NCBI RefSeq assembly: GCF_019655855.1
Contig: NZ_BPFX01000025.1
Coordinates: 183,426-247,425 of the forward strand
Length of the DNA: 64,000 nucleotides
Source of the DNA: Pseudomonas paralcaligenes
GTDB lineage: Bacteria; Pseudomonadota; Gammaproteobacteria; Pseudomonadales; Pseudomonadaceae
Direction of reading: 5' to 3'
Each line of letters starts with the position of its first letter. Position 1 is the first letter of the stretch. Shown piece by piece: positions 44,202 to 54,166 of this stretch. A program made the position numbers and the translations under genes. The notes beneath the pieces are model-generated. The model was not told the DNA's origin. It saw nothing but the letters and a program-made list of their open reading frames with translations, and did not search any database.

Positions 44202-44225
44202 TCCAGTTGCCCAGCCGGTGATGTC

Positions 44226-44873
44226 ATGACACTCATGGACGCGGTTTTGTTCGCCCCCATCGCGGCGCTGATCTCCCTCGGCCCGGGCCCCAACAACTTC
44301 TGCGCCCTCAACAACGGCATCAACTACGGCCTGCGGGCCGCGCTGCTGGCCACCTTCGGCCGGCTGGCGTCCTACGCCATCTTCCTGTTCATCTCCGCGG
44401 TCGGCCTCGGCGCCATGCTGCTGGCCTCGGAGACCGCCTTCACCCTCATCAAGTGGGTCGGCGCGCTCTATCTGGTGTACCTGGGCATCCGCACCTGGCG
44501 CAGCACCGAGTTCAGCGGCCTGAAGGTCGACGAGGGCGAGCTGCGCCCCCAGTCCGCCGCCAGGGCGCCCATCGGCAAGCTGATGCTCAACGAGTTCCTG
44601 GTCGGCATCAGCAACCCGAAGGCCATCCTGCTGTTCGCCGCGATCTTCCCCCAGTTCATCAAGCCCGGCGAGCCGGCGGCCGAGCAGTTCCTCTACCTCG
44701 GCAGCACCTACCTGCTGGCCGAGCTTTGCGTCGCCTCCATGGCCTATGCCCTGTTCGGCCTGCAGATTCGTCGCCTGGTGCGCAGCCGCAAGGGCGTCAG
44801 CCGCCTGAACAAGGGCACCGGTGCCTTCTTCGTCGGCGCCGGCGGCCTGATGCTGGGTGTCAATCACCACTGA
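44226..44873 (+). CDS. LysE family amino-acid exporter
   Basis: A 215-residue transporter with six hydrophobic segments and the LysE/RhtB signature SLGPGPNNFCALNNG near residue 18. Members export basic amino acids, homoserine or threonine; the substrate here is not known. It lies 24 bases after ppsR and ends 19 bases before the convergent prpF stop, with no clear terminator between. Confidence 0.9.
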   Translation: MTLMDAVLFAPIAALISLGPGPNNFCALNNGINYGLRAALLATFGRLASYAIFLFISAVGLGAMLLASETAFTLIKWVGALYLVYLGIRTWRSTEFSGLKVDEGELRPQSAARAPIGKLMLNEFLVGISNPKAILLFAAIFPQFIKPGEPAAEQFLYLGSTYLLAELCVASMAYALFGLQIRRLVRSRKGVSRLNKGTGAFFVGAGGLMLGVNHH

Positions 44874-44892
44874 CGCCCAGCGCGAGCGAGAC

Positions 44893-46074
44893 CTAGAACG
44901 CGTCGCCCGGCACCCTCACCCAGCCTTCCATCAGTATCCGCGCGCTGCGGCTCATGATCGCCTTGGTCACCGTCCACTGCCCCTCGACCAGCCTCGCCTG
45001 GGCACCGACCCGCAAGGTGCCGGACGGATGGCCGAAACGCACCGCCTCGCGCTCGCCGCCACCGGCGGCCAGGTTGACCAGGGTGCCAGGGATCGCCGCC
45101 GCCGTGCCGATGGCCACGGCGCAGGTGCCCATCATGGCGTGGTGCAGCTTGCCCATGGACAGGGCGCGCACCAGCAGGTCGACATCGCTCGCCTCGACCG
45201 TCTTGCCGCTCGACGCCCGGTAGCTCCGGGGCTGGGTGACGAAGGCGATCTTCGGCGTGTGCTGGCGGGTCGCCGCTTCTTCCGCGGTCTTGATCAGCCC
45301 CATGCGCAGGGCACCGGCGACGCGGATCTGCTCGAAGCGCGCCAGCTGCGCCGGATCGCCGTTGATGTCCTCACGCAGTTCGGTGCCCTGGTAGCCGATG
45401 TCCTCGGCGTTGACGAACACCGTGGGGATGCCGGCGGTGATCATGGTCGCCTTGAAGGTACCGATGCCGGGGACTTCCAGATCGTCGACCAGGTTGCCAG
45501 TGGGGAACATCGAACCGCCCTTCTCGCCGTCATCGGACGGATCGAGGAACTCCAGCACGATCTCGGCGGCCGGGAAGGTGACGCCGTCCAGCTCGAAGTC
45601 GCCGATTTCCTGCACCTGGCCGCCGGTCACCGGCACGTGGGCGATGATGGTCTTCTGGATGTTGGCCTGCCAGATACGCACCACACAGGTGCCGTTCTCG
45701 GGGATGCGCGCCGGATCGACCAGCCCCGCATGGATGGCGAAGGCGCCGGCGGCGGTGGACAGGTTGCCGCAGTTGCCGCTCCAGTCGACGAAGGCCTTGT
45801 CGATGGAGACCTGGCCGTAGAGGTAGTCGACGTCGTGGTCCGGCTGGCTGCTGCGCGACAGGATCACGCACTTGCTGGTGCTGGAGGTGGCGCCGCCCAT
45901 GCCGTCGATGTGCGCGGCATAAGGGTCGGGGCTGCCGATCACGCGCATGAACAGCCTGTCGCGCGCCTCGCCCGGTACCCGGCAGCTTTCCGGCAGGTCC
46001 TGCAGGCGGAAGAACACGCCCTTGCTGGTGCCGCCACGCATGTAGGTAGCGGGAATCTTGATCTGTTGCGCCAT
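44893..46074 (-). CDS. prpF: 2-methylaconitate cis-trans isomerase PrpF
   Basis: Works with AcnD in the 2-methylcitrate cycle, isomerising the AcnD product so that the aconitase can make 2-methylisocitrate. The 393-residue protein has the DapF-like two-domain fold (YMRGGTSKGVFF, SGNCGNLSTAAGAFA, MGTCAVAIGTAAA). It is the last gene of the minus-strand prp operon and is convergent with the LysE gene. Confidence 0.95.
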   Translation of the reverse strand: MAQQIKIPATYMRGGTSKGVFFRLQDLPESCRVPGEARDRLFMRVIGSPDPYAAHIDGMGGATSSTSKCVILSRSSQPDHDVDYLYGQVSIDKAFVDWSGNCGNLSTAAGAFAIHAGLVDPARIPENGTCVVRIWQANIQKTIIAHVPVTGGQVQEIGDFELDGVTFPAAEIVLEFLDPSDDGEKGGSMFPTGNLVDDLEVPGIGTFKATMITAGIPTVFVNAEDIGYQGTELREDINGDPAQLARFEQIRVAGALRMGLIKTAEEAATRQHTPKIAFVTQPRSYRASSGKTVEASDVDLLVRALSMGKLHHAMMGTCAVAIGTAAAIPGTLVNLAAGGGEREAVRFGHPSGTLRVGAQARLVEGQWTVTKAIMSRSARILMEGWVRVPGDAF

Positions 46075-46140
46075 GATTTCGTCCTGGCTGATGAAGGTAG
46101 ATCCTATGTTCATAGGCAGTGATTTGGCGCTGTGAGCCTA

Positions 46141-46221
46141 CTGGGTCCCCGCCTTCGCGGGGACGACGGCATGGAAGGATGGCGGGCCTGCCCCCGTCAT
46201 TCCCGCGTAGGCGGGAATCCA
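46141..46221. repeat. Inverted pair of GTCATTCCCGCG-type repeats
   Basis: Two related palindromic units: CTGGGTCCCCGCC...GGGGACGACG (46141-46167) and CGTCATTCCC...GGGAATCCA (46195-46221). They are inverted copies of one 27-bp element that recurs as a pair at 55187-55252. The element is a short interspersed palindromic repeat. Confidence 0.7.
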
Positions 46222-46245
46222 GGTATTGCTGGCCCTCAGGGCCTA

Positions 46246-46273
46246 CTCCCTCTCCCATTCATGGGAGAGGGAG
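46246..46273. terminator. Long perfect stem-loop after acnD
   Basis: CTCCCTCTCCCA (46246-46257), loop TTCA, TGGGAGAGGGAG (46262-46273): a 12-bp perfect stem 12 bases past the acnD stop, toward prpF. There is no U-tract, so it may be an RNA-stabilising or REP-like element rather than a terminator. A related CTCTCCC hairpin lies at 48935. Confidence 0.55.
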
Positions 46274-46285
46274 CAGTCCGTGCTA

Positions 46286-48895
46286 TCAGGCAACCGCCCC
46301 TTCAAGGAAGTCCTTGGCGAAGCGCTGCAACACGCCACCGGCCTTGTACACGCTGACGTCGGCGGCGGTATCCAGGCGGCAGGTCACCGGCACCCGCACC
46401 ACCTCGCCGCTGCGACGGTTGATCACCAGGGTCAGGTCGCAGCGCGGCGACACCTCGCCCTTGATGTCGTAGGTCTCGGTGCCGTCCAGGCCCAGGGTCA
46501 GGCGCGTGGTACCCGGCTTGAACTCCACCGGCAGCACGCCCATGCCCACCAGATTGGTGCGGTGGATGCGCTCGAAGCCCTCGGCGACGATCACCTCGAC
46601 CCCGGCCAGACGCACGCCCTTGGCCGCCCAGTCGCGGGACGAACCCTGGCCGTAGTCGGCGCCGGCGACGATGATGAGGTTCTGCTTGCGATTCATGTAG
46701 GTCTCGATGGCCTCCCACATGCGCATGACCTGACCTTCCGGCTCGACGCGGGCCAACGAGCCCTTCTTCACCTGGCCGTCGACCACGGCCATCTCGTTGA
46801 CCAGCTGCGGGTTGGCGAAGGTGGCGCGCTGGGCGGTCAGGTGGTCGCCGCGGTGGGTCGCGTAGGAATTGAAGTCCTCCTCCGGCAGGCCCATCTTGTG
46901 CAGGTATTCGCCGGCGGCCGAGTCCATCAGGATCGCGTTGGACGGCGACAGGTGGTCGGTGGTGATGTTGTCCGGCAGGATCGCCAGCGGACGCATGCCC
47001 TTGAGCGTGCGCTCACCGGCCAGGGCGCCTTCCCAGTACGGCGGGCGACGGATGTAGGTGGACATCGGGCGCCAGTCGTACAGCGGGCTGTCCGCCTCCT
47101 GCACACTGCCCAGGTCGAACATCGGGATGTAGACCTGGCGGAACTGCTCCGGCTTGACGCTGGCGGCGACGATGGCGTCGATCTCCTCGTCGGACGGCCA
47201 CAGGTCCTTGAGGGTGATGGGATTGCCGCTGGCATCGGTGCCCAGCGGGTCCTGCTCGATATCGAAGCGCACGGTGCCGGCGATGGCGTAGGCCACCACC
47301 AGCGGCGGCGAGGCCAGGAAGGCCTGCTTGGCGTACGGGTGGATGCGCCCGTCGAAGTTGCGGTTGCCGGAGAGCACGGCGGTGGCATACAGGTCGCGGT
47401 CGATGATCTCCTTCTGGATCACCGGATCGAGCGCGCCGGACATGCCGTTGCAGGTGGTGCAGGCGTAGGCGACGATGCCGAAGCCGAGTTTTTCCAGCTC
47501 CGGCAGCAGGCCGGCCTCTTCCAGGTACAGCCTGGCGACCTTCGAGCCAGGGGCGAAGGAGGTCTTCACCCAGGGCTTGCGCACCAGGCCCAGCGCGTTG
47601 GCCTTCTTCGCCACCAGGCCGGCGGCGACCACGTTGCGCGGATTGGAGGTGTTGGTGCAGCTGGTGATGGCGGCAATGATCACCGCGCCGTCCGGCATCA
47701 GGCCCTCCGCTTCCTCGACCTTGCCACTCTGCAGCTTGGCTTCGTCGGCGATGCCGCGCTCGGCCAGCGCCGAGGTCGGCAGGCGGCGGTGCGGGTTGGA
47801 CGGGCCGGCCATGTTGCGCACCACGCTGCCCAGGTCGAAGGACAGCACGCGCTCGTACTCGGCGGTCTTCAGCGCATCGCTCCACAGGCCGAGGGCCTTG
47901 GCGTAGTTCTCCACCAGAGCCACCTGCTCCGGCTCGCGGCCGGTGAGCTTGAGGTAGTCGATGGTCTGGCCGTCGATGTAGAACATCGAGGCGGTGGCGC
48001 CGTATTCCGGGCACATGTTGGAGATGGTCGCGCGGTCGCCGATGGACAGGCTGTCGGCCCCCTCGCCGAAGAACTCGACGTAGGCGCCGACCACGCGTTC
48101 CTTGCGCAGGAACTCGGTGATCGCCAGGACGATATCGGTGGCAGTGATGCCGGGCTTGCGCTGGCCGGTCAGTTCCACGCCGACGATATCGGGCAGGCGC
48201 ATCATCGACGGATGGCCGAGCATCACGGTTTCCGCTTCCAGGCCGCCGACGCCGATGGCGATCACGCCCAGGGCATCCACATGCGGGGTGTGCGAGTCGG
48301 TGCCGACGCAGGTGTCGGGGAAGGCCACGCCACCGCGCGCCTGGATCACCGGGCTCATCTTCTCCAGGTTGATCTGGTGCATGATGCCGTTGCCGGCCGG
48401 GATCACGTCGACGTTCTTGAACGCGGTCTTGGTCCACTCGATGAAGTGGAAGCGGTCCTCGTTGCGGCGGTCCTCGATGGCGCGGTTCTTCTCGAAGGCG
48501 TCCGGGTCGAAGCCCGGCGCTTCCACGGCCAGCGAGTGGTCGACGATCAGCTGGGTCGGCACCACCGGGTTGACCTTGGACGGGTCGCCGCCCTGCTCGG
48601 CGATGGCATCACGCAGGCCGGCCAGGTCGACCAGCGCGGTCTGGCCGAGGATGTCGTGGCAGACCACCCGCGCCGGGTACCAGGGGAAGTCCAGGTCGCG
48701 CTTGCGGTAGATCAGCTGCTCCAGCGAGGCGGTCAGGCTCTGCGGGTCGCAGCGGCGCACCAGCTGTTCGGCCAGCACGCGGGAGGTGTACGGCAGGCAG
48801 GCCCAGGCGCCGGGCTTGATGGCGTCCACCGCCGCGGGGGCGTTGTAGTAGTCCAGGTCTGTGCCTGGCAGGCGTTCACGGTATTGGCTGTTCAT
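46286..48895 (-). CDS. acnD: Fe/S-dependent 2-methylcitrate dehydratase AcnD
   Basis: Aconitase-family enzyme of the 2-methylcitrate cycle, dehydrating 2-methylcitrate; needs PrpF. The protein is 869 residues. The [4Fe-4S] cysteines are C413 (SCTNTSNP), C479 and C482 (ACTTCNG). Substrate-binding VGTDSHTPHVDALG and GSSRDWAAKG are intact. It lies between prpC and prpF. No prpD gene, the non-Fe/S alternative, is in the window. Confidence 0.96.
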   Translation of the reverse strand: MNSQYRERLPGTDLDYYNAPAAVDAIKPGAWACLPYTSRVLAEQLVRRCDPQSLTASLEQLIYRKRDLDFPWYPARVVCHDILGQTALVDLAGLRDAIAEQGGDPSKVNPVVPTQLIVDHSLAVEAPGFDPDAFEKNRAIEDRRNEDRFHFIEWTKTAFKNVDVIPAGNGIMHQINLEKMSPVIQARGGVAFPDTCVGTDSHTPHVDALGVIAIGVGGLEAETVMLGHPSMMRLPDIVGVELTGQRKPGITATDIVLAITEFLRKERVVGAYVEFFGEGADSLSIGDRATISNMCPEYGATASMFYIDGQTIDYLKLTGREPEQVALVENYAKALGLWSDALKTAEYERVLSFDLGSVVRNMAGPSNPHRRLPTSALAERGIADEAKLQSGKVEEAEGLMPDGAVIIAAITSCTNTSNPRNVVAAGLVAKKANALGLVRKPWVKTSFAPGSKVARLYLEEAGLLPELEKLGFGIVAYACTTCNGMSGALDPVIQKEIIDRDLYATAVLSGNRNFDGRIHPYAKQAFLASPPLVVAYAIAGTVRFDIEQDPLGTDASGNPITLKDLWPSDEEIDAIVAASVKPEQFRQVYIPMFDLGSVQEADSPLYDWRPMSTYIRRPPYWEGALAGERTLKGMRPLAILPDNITTDHLSPSNAILMDSAAGEYLHKMGLPEEDFNSYATHRGDHLTAQRATFANPQLVNEMAVVDGQVKKGSLARVEPEGQVMRMWEAIETYMNRKQNLIIVAGADYGQGSSRDWAAKGVRLAGVEVIVAEGFERIHRTNLVGMGVLPVEFKPGTTRLTLGLDGTETYDIKGEVSPRCDLTLVINRRSGEVVRVPVTCRLDTAADVSVYKAGGVLQRFAKDFLEGAVA

Positions 48896-48934
48896 GGTCG
48901 AACCTGTATGGGCTTGGCGGGCGGCCCCGGCGAC

Positions 48935-48954
48935 CCTCTCCCGTCCGGGAGAAG
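48935..48954. repeat. CTCTCCC-type stem-loop between prpC and acnD
   Basis: CTCTCCCG pairs with CGGGAG around a two-base turn. It falls in the 95-base gap between prpC and acnD and may tune the relative levels of the two messages. Same type of sequence as at 46246. Confidence 0.45.
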
Positions 48955-48990
48955 GCGCGCTGCACGGTCAGCGAGGAGCGCGCCGCTGGA

Positions 48991-50151
48991 TTACGGACGG
49001 TCCTTGAGGGGCACGAACTTCAGGTCTTCCGGACCGACGTAGTTGGCGCTCGGCCGGATGATCTTGCCGTCGATGCGCTGCTCGATGACGTGGCTGGACC
49101 AGCCCGAGGTGCGGGCGATCACGAACAGCGGGGTGAACATGGCGGTGGGCACGCCCATCATGTGGTAGCTGACGGCGCTGAACCAGTCGAGGTTGGGGAA
49201 CATCTTCTTGATGTCCCACATGATGGTTTCCAGGCGCTCGGCGATGTCGTACATCTTGGTGTTGCCCTGCTCGCCCGAGAGCTGGCGGGCCACTTCCTTG
49301 ATCACCTTGTTGCGCGGGTCGGCCACGGTGTAGACCGGGTGGCCGAAGCCGATCACCACTTCCTTGCGCTCGACGCGGGCGCGGATGTCGGCCTCGGCCT
49401 CGTCCGGGTTGTCGTAGCGCTTCTGGATCTCGAAGGCCACCTCGTTGGCGCCGCCGTGCTTGGGCCCGCGCAGCGCGCCAATACCGCCGGCGATGCAACT
49501 GAACATGTCGGAGCCGGTGCCGGCGACCACCCGGGAGGTGAAGGTGGAGGCGTTGAACTCGTGCTCGGCGTACAGGATCAGCGACGTGTGCATAGCGCGC
49601 ACCCAGGACTCGCGCGGCTTCTCGCCGTGCAGCAGGTGCAGGAAGTGGCCGCCGATGGAGTCGTCGTCGGTCTCCACCTCGATGCGCCGGCCGTTGTGGC
49701 TGAAGTGGTACCAGTACAGCAGCATGGAACCCAGCGAGGCCATCAGCTTGTCGGCGATGTCGCGGGCGCCCGGGTGGTTGTGGTCTTCCTTCTCCGGCTG
49801 CAGGCAGCCGAGCACCGACACGCCGGTGCGCATCACATCCATCGGGTGGGCGGACGGCGGCAGCTGTTCCAGGGCGGCCTTGAGGCCCGCCGGCAGGCCG
49901 CGCAGGGCCTTGAGCTTGGCCTTGTAGGCCGCCAGCTCGGCGACGTTCGGCAGCTTGCCGTGTACCAGCAGGTGGGCGATTTCCTCGAACTCGCAGGTGG
50001 TGGCGACATCGAGAATGTCGTAGCCGCGGTAGTGCAGGTCGTTGCCGGTGCGGCCGACGGTGCACAGAGCGGTGTTGCCGGCGGCGGTGCCGCTCAGGGC
50101 CACGGACTTCTTCGGCTTGAAGCCAGGGGTGGTCGTTTCTTGGGCGCTCAT
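48991..50151 (-). CDS. prpC: 2-methylcitrate synthase
   Basis: Condenses propionyl-CoA with oxaloacetate. The protein is 386 residues with the citrate-synthase fold ([17 protein letters not shown] start, catalytic His in GPKHGGANE and [13 protein letters not shown], late catalytic Asp). Size and neighbours identify it as PrpC rather than GltA. Followed by acnD, preceded by prpB on the same strand. Confidence 0.96.
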   Translation of the reverse strand: MSAQETTTPGFKPKKSVALSGTAAGNTALCTVGRTGNDLHYRGYDILDVATTCEFEEIAHLLVHGKLPNVAELAAYKAKLKALRGLPAGLKAALEQLPPSAHPMDVMRTGVSVLGCLQPEKEDHNHPGARDIADKLMASLGSMLLYWYHFSHNGRRIEVETDDDSIGGHFLHLLHGEKPRESWVRAMHTSLILYAEHEFNASTFTSRVVAGTGSDMFSCIAGGIGALRGPKHGGANEVAFEIQKRYDNPDEAEADIRARVERKEVVIGFGHPVYTVADPRNKVIKEVARQLSGEQGNTKMYDIAERLETIMWDIKKMFPNLDWFSAVSYHMMGVPTAMFTPLFVIARTSGWSSHVIEQRIDGKIIRPSANYVGPEDLKFVPLKDRP

Positions 50152-50208
50152 CGCGGGTGTCTCCTCATCATTCGTTCTTGTGCGTGCGCAGGCGGGCCTG
50201 CGTGCCGA

Positions 50209-51096
50209 TCACTTCTTGCCGGCGGCGAACAGCGCGTCCAGCTTCTGCTCGAAGGCGTGGTAGCCGATGCGGTCGTACAGTTCAACGCGAGTCTGCATCT
50301 GCTCGATGACGTCTTTCTGATGGCCGTTCTGGCGGATCGAGGTGTAGACACTTTCCGCTGCCTTGTTGGCCGCACGGAAGGCGGACAGCGGGTAGAGCTG
50401 GATGGCGACGCCGACCGAGGCCAGCTCGTCGCGGGTGAACAGCGGCGTGGCGCCGAACTCGGTGATGTTGGCCAGCACCGGCACGTTCAGCGCATCGACG
50501 AAGCGCTTGTAGGTCGGCAGGTCATAGGCGGCCTCGGCGAAGATGCCGTCGGCGCCCGCCTCCACGTAGCGCTGGCAGCGCTCGATGGCGGCGTCCACGC
50601 CCTCGGCCTGGATCGCATCGGTGCGGGCGATCAGGAAGAAGTCCGGGTCGGTCTTGGCATCGGCGGCGGCACGCACACGGTCGACCATTTCTTCGCAGGA
50701 GACGATTTCCTTGCCCGGACGATGGCCGCAGCGCTTGGCGCCGACCTGGTCCTCGATATGGGCGGCGGCGGCGCCGGCCTTGATCAGGTTCTTGATGGTG
50801 CGCTCGATGTTGAAGGCGCTGGGGCCGAAGCCGGTGTCGATGTCCACCAGCAGCGGCAGGTCGCACACGTCGGTGATGCGGCGCACGTCGGTGAGCACGT
50901 CGTCCAGGGTGTTGATGCCCAGGTCCGGCAGGCCGAGGGAGCCGGCCGCCACGCCGCCGCCGGACAGGTAGATGGCGCGGAAGCCGGCACGCTTGGCCAG
51001 CAGTGCGTGGTTGGCGTTGATCGCGCCGATGACCTGCAGCGGTTTCTCTTCGGCAAGGGCCTTACGGAAACGCTGGCCGGCGGTGTTCTGACTCAT
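50209..51096 (-). CDS. prpB: Methylisocitrate lyase
   Basis: Splits 2-methylisocitrate into pyruvate and succinate. The protein is 295 residues, of the isocitrate lyase/PEP mutase family, with the catalytic cysteine C123 in [10 protein letters not shown] and the metal-binding LVDIDTGFG. Its start overlaps the stop of the GntR regulator gene by four bases, so the regulator and the pathway are one transcript. Confidence 0.96.
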   Translation of the reverse strand: MSQNTAGQRFRKALAEEKPLQVIGAINANHALLAKRAGFRAIYLSGGGVAAGSLGLPDLGINTLDDVLTDVRRITDVCDLPLLVDIDTGFGPSAFNIERTIKNLIKAGAAAAHIEDQVGAKRCGHRPGKEIVSCEEMVDRVRAAADAKTDPDFFLIARTDAIQAEGVDAAIERCQRYVEAGADGIFAEAAYDLPTYKRFVDALNVPVLANITEFGATPLFTRDELASVGVAIQLYPLSAFRAANKAAESVYTSIRQNGHQKDVIEQMQTRVELYDRIGYHAFEQKLDALFAAGKK

Positions 51097-51818
51097 GACT
51101 CACCTCGTGTTTTGGACGGGTTGGCGAGCGCTTCCTGGTAGTGGCGCTCGATGTTGCGCTTGGAGGCGCCGATGTGACGGCGCATCAGCAGCTCGGCCAG
51201 TTCGCCGTCACGGTCGGCGATGGCATCGAGAATGCGGTGGTGTTCGGCGAAGGCCTGGTGCGGCCGGTTGGGCATGCTGGAGAACTGCAGCCGGTACATG
51301 CGCACCAACTGGTACAGCTCGCCGCAGAGCATCTGCGCCAGGGTCTTGTTGCGGCTGCCCTGGATGATCCGGTAGTGGAAGTCGAAATCGCCTTCCTGCT
51401 GGTAGTAGCCCACGCCGGCCTTGAACGCGGCGTCCTGCTCATGCAGCTCGAGCACCCGGCGCAGTTCGTTGATCTCGTCCCGCCCCATGCGCTCGGCCGC
51501 CAGGCGGCAGGCCATGCCCTCCAGGGACTCGCGGATCTCGTACAGTTCGATCAGTTCGGCATGGCTGAGCGAGACCACCCGGGCGCCCACGTGGGGAACT
51601 CGCACCAGCAGCTTCTGTCCCTCGAGACGGTGTATCGCTTCGCGCAACGGCCCTCGGCTGATGCCGTAGGTGCGCGCCAGCTCGGGCTCGGAGATCTTGC
51701 TGCCCGGGGGAATTTCGCCCTGCACGATGGCCGCCTGGATGCGGCGGAAGACGTGTTCGGCCAGGGTTTCCGAGTCGCCCTGGTCGGCAGCGGTCGAGTC
51801 GATAAATTCGAGCATCAT
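51093..51818 (-). CDS. GntR family (FCD-type) regulator of the prp operon
   Basis: A 241-residue regulator: N-terminal winged helix ([38 protein letters not shown]) and C-terminal FCD ligand domain. It heads the prp operon, so it very likely represses or activates it in response to a 2-methylcitrate-cycle intermediate. The ATG at 51818 is used; a second follows directly, and no strong ribosome-binding site is seen. Palindromic operators and a promoter lie just upstream. Confidence 0.92.
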   Translation of the reverse strand: MMLEFIDSTAADQGDSETLAEHVFRRIQAAIVQGEIPPGSKISEPELARTYGISRGPLREAIHRLEGQKLLVRVPHVGARVVSLSHAELIELYEIRESLEGMACRLAAERMGRDEINELRRVLELHEQDAAFKAGVGYYQQEGDFDFHYRIIQGSRNKTLAQMLCGELYQLVRMYRLQFSSMPNRPHQAFAEHHRILDAIADRDGELAELLMRRHIGASKRNIERHYQEALANPSKTRGES

Positions 51819-51903
51819 TGTCAACAACACTGACTTAGACGAGCCCAAAATAAGCCCTGAAAAGCCTTTATGTCAATGAACAAAACCAGGATTGTCGACA
51901 ATC
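51817..51903 (-). promoter_or_regulatory. prp operon promoter with two GntR-type operators
   Basis: Minus-strand -35 TTGACA (51871-51876) and -10 TATTTT (51847-51852), 18 bases apart. A perfect 14-bp palindrome GATTGTCGACAATC (51890-51903) lies upstream of the -35, and a near-copy ATTGTCAACAAC (51817-51828) overlaps the start codon region. TTGTCGACAA-type palindromes fit FCD-group GntR operators. The two sites are about seven helical turns apart. Function is inferred. The rest of 51819-52096 holds the weakly recognisable promoter of the next operon. Confidence 0.65.
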
Positions 51904-52096
51904 TGAAGAGGGAGCAAAACGGTGCCCAACCGATCATTTCACCTGCAGAAACGCTCATAAGCGGCTGTCGCCACAGAAAAACCCCATGTTAGAATGCCGC
52001 CCGCATCCACCGGCCCAGGCCACCCGTGCGCCTGCTAGACTTCATCGGCCGGCCTCATGCCCCGCCGCCCCGACGACGCGACCCATCAAAGGATTT

Positions 52097-52630
52097 ATGC
52101 GACTCACGTCCCTCGCCATCCTCCTCGGCATCCTGATGCTTCCCGGCCTGAGTCCCGCCGCCGAAAAGACCGTCTATGGTCTGAACGAATACGTCAGCCT
52201 TACCGAACTGGACCTGCAGGTCGCCGCCAAGCTCGACACCGGCGCCAAGACCGCGTCCCTCAGCGCCCGTGACATCAAGCGCTTCAAGCGCGACGGCGAG
52301 ACCTGGGTGCGCTTCTACCTGGCCATCGACGACGCCCACGAGCATCCGATCGAGCGCCCGCTGGCGCGCATCAGCAAGATCAAGCGCCGCGCCGGCGACT
52401 TCGATCCCGACGAAGACAAGACCTACACCGCACGCCCGGTGATCGAACTGCAGCTGTGCATGGGCAAGGCCCGACGCACCATCGAAGTGAACCTGACCGA
52501 CCGCAGCGCCTTCCAATACCCGCTGCTGATCGGCTCCGAAGCGCTCAAGCGCCTGGATGCCCTGGTCGATCCCAGTCTTAAATATGCTGCTGGCAAACCT
52601 GGCTGCACCTCCGCAAACTCTGCCGAGTAA
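52097..52630 (+). CDS. Retropepsin-like aspartic protease domain protein (DUF785 type), exported
   Basis: A 177-residue protein with a signal peptide ending about SPAA (22). The active-site motif of clan AA proteases, D-T-G-A, is at residues 47-50 (KLDTGAKTAS). Older databases call the family ATP-dependent zinc protease, which the motif does not support. It is the first of three closely spaced genes with a transglutaminase-7TM protein and an ATP-grasp ligase; this trio was proposed by Iyer and colleagues to make or process peptide tags. AAGGA precedes the ATG. Confidence 0.87.
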   Translation: MRLTSLAILLGILMLPGLSPAAEKTVYGLNEYVSLTELDLQVAAKLDTGAKTASLSARDIKRFKRDGETWVRFYLAIDDAHEHPIERPLARISKIKRRAGDFDPDEDKTYTARPVIELQLCMGKARRTIEVNLTDRSAFQYPLLIGSEALKRLDALVDPSLKYAAGKPGCTSANSAE

Positions 52631-52635
52631 CTCAC

Positions 52636-54162
52636 ATGCGCTCTCTTACCCTGCATCTGAAAGTCCTGATCACCCTCCTGGTGACGGTGGGCGTTCTGGT
52701 CACGGCCTACCAGATCTTCATCCTCGGCATCCCGGTGACCGAAGACGAGACCGACGATCTGTGGAACATCGACGCCAAGGTCGAATTCCAGGCCAGCCCG
52801 CGCGAACCGGTGAAAGTGCAGATGTTCGTGCCGCCGTTGAACCAGGACTACGTGAGCCTCAACGAGAGCTTCATCTCCAACAACTACGGGGTGAGCGTCA
52901 ACCGCGTCGACGGCAACCGCAAGCTGACCTGGTCGGCCCGCCGCGCCAACGGCAACCAGACCCTCTACTACCGCCTGGTACTGACCAAGCGCTACAGCGG
53001 CGAGCCGGCCAAGGCCAAGGGCCCGATCTTCCGCGACAGCATCGCCGTGGAAGGCGCCGAGAAGATCGCCGCCGAAGCCCTGCTCGCCCCCATCCGCCAG
53101 CACTCAGCGGACGTGCAGACCTTCATCAGCGAGACCATCAAGCGTGTCAACAATGCCGGCGACGATAACGTCAAGCTGCTGCTCGGCGGCGACTCGTCCA
53201 CCGCCAACAAGGCCAAGGTGATCGACCTGCTGCTGTCCATCGCCCACGTGCCGATGGAGCGCGTGCACACCATCCGCCTGGTCGCCGACGCCCAGCAGAC
53301 CCCGGAACTGTGGCTGCGCAGCTTCAACGGCGACAACTGGCTGTACTTCAACCCGGAAACCGGCGAACAGGGCCTGCCGGTCGATCGCGTGGTCTGGTGG
53401 ACCGGCGACGAGCCGCTGGTGACTATCGAGGGCGGCAAGAAACCGCAGGTCAGCTTCACCCTGAACAACAGCGAGATGAACGCCATCCGCCTGGCCAAGC
53501 TGACCGACGAGAACACCGACGTCGACTTCCTCGAATACTCGCTGTACGGCCTGCCGCTGCAGACCCAGCAGACCTACCAGATCATGATCATGATCCCGAT
53601 CGGGGTGCTGGTGATCCTGATCCTGCGCAACCTCGGCGGCCTGCAGACCCTCGGCACCTTCACCCCGGTACTGATCGCCCTCGCCTTCCGCGAGACCCAG
53701 CTGGGCTTCGGCATCGCGCTGTTCACCATCATCACCGCGCTCGGCCTGTCGCTACGCTCATACCTCGAACACCTCAAACTGCAGATGCTGCCACGGCTGT
53801 CGGTGGTGCTGACCTTCGTGGTGGTGCTGATCGCGGTGATCAGCCTGTTCAGCCACAAGCTCGGCCTGGAGCGCGGCCTGTCGGTGGCCCTGTTCCCGAT
53901 GGTGATCCTGACCATGACCATCGAGCGTCTGTCCATCACCTGGGAAGAGCGCGGCGGCGCCCACGCCTTCAAGGTCGCCGTCGGCACCCTGATCGCCGCA
54001 TCGCTGGCCCACATGCTGATGAGCATCGAGCAGCTGACCTACTTCGTCTTCACCTTCCCGGCCGTGCTGCTGATCCTGGTGGGCTTCATGCTGGCGATGG
54101 GTCGCTACCGCGGCTACCGCCTGACCGAGCTGTTCCGCTTCAAAGCCTTCCTGAAGGATTGA
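52636..54162 (+). CDS. Inactive transglutaminase fused to seven membrane helices
   Basis: A 508-residue membrane protein. Residues 10-30 are an N-terminal membrane anchor. A periplasmic transglutaminase-like domain follows (about 40-290), in which the family's catalytic Cys is absent, so it is probably a binding domain. About seven hydrophobic helices occupy residues 310-495, starting QIMIMIPIGVLVILIL. It lies five bases after the protease gene and four before the ligase gene. Confidence 0.88.
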   Translation: MRSLTLHLKVLITLLVTVGVLVTAYQIFILGIPVTEDETDDLWNIDAKVEFQASPREPVKVQMFVPPLNQDYVSLNESFISNNYGVSVNRVDGNRKLTWSARRANGNQTLYYRLVLTKRYSGEPAKAKGPIFRDSIAVEGAEKIAAEALLAPIRQHSADVQTFISETIKRVNNAGDDNVKLLLGGDSSTANKAKVIDLLLSIAHVPMERVHTIRLVADAQQTPELWLRSFNGDNWLYFNPETGEQGLPVDRVVWWTGDEPLVTIEGGKKPQVSFTLNNSEMNAIRLAKLTDENTDVDFLEYSLYGLPLQTQQTYQIMIMIPIGVLVILILRNLGGLQTLGTFTPVLIALAFRETQLGFGIALFTIITALGLSLRSYLEHLKLQMLPRLSVVLTFVVVLIAVISLFSHKLGLERGLSVALFPMVILTMTIERLSITWEERGGAHAFKVAVGTLIAASLAHMLMSIEQLTYFVFTFPAVLLILVGFMLAMGRYRGYRLTELFRFKAFLKD

Positions 54163-54166
54163 ACCC

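Noticed and set aside
46226..49042. Long plus-strand open frame opposite acnD
   Set aside because: Same reasoning; AcnD is complete on the minus strand with all cluster cysteines.
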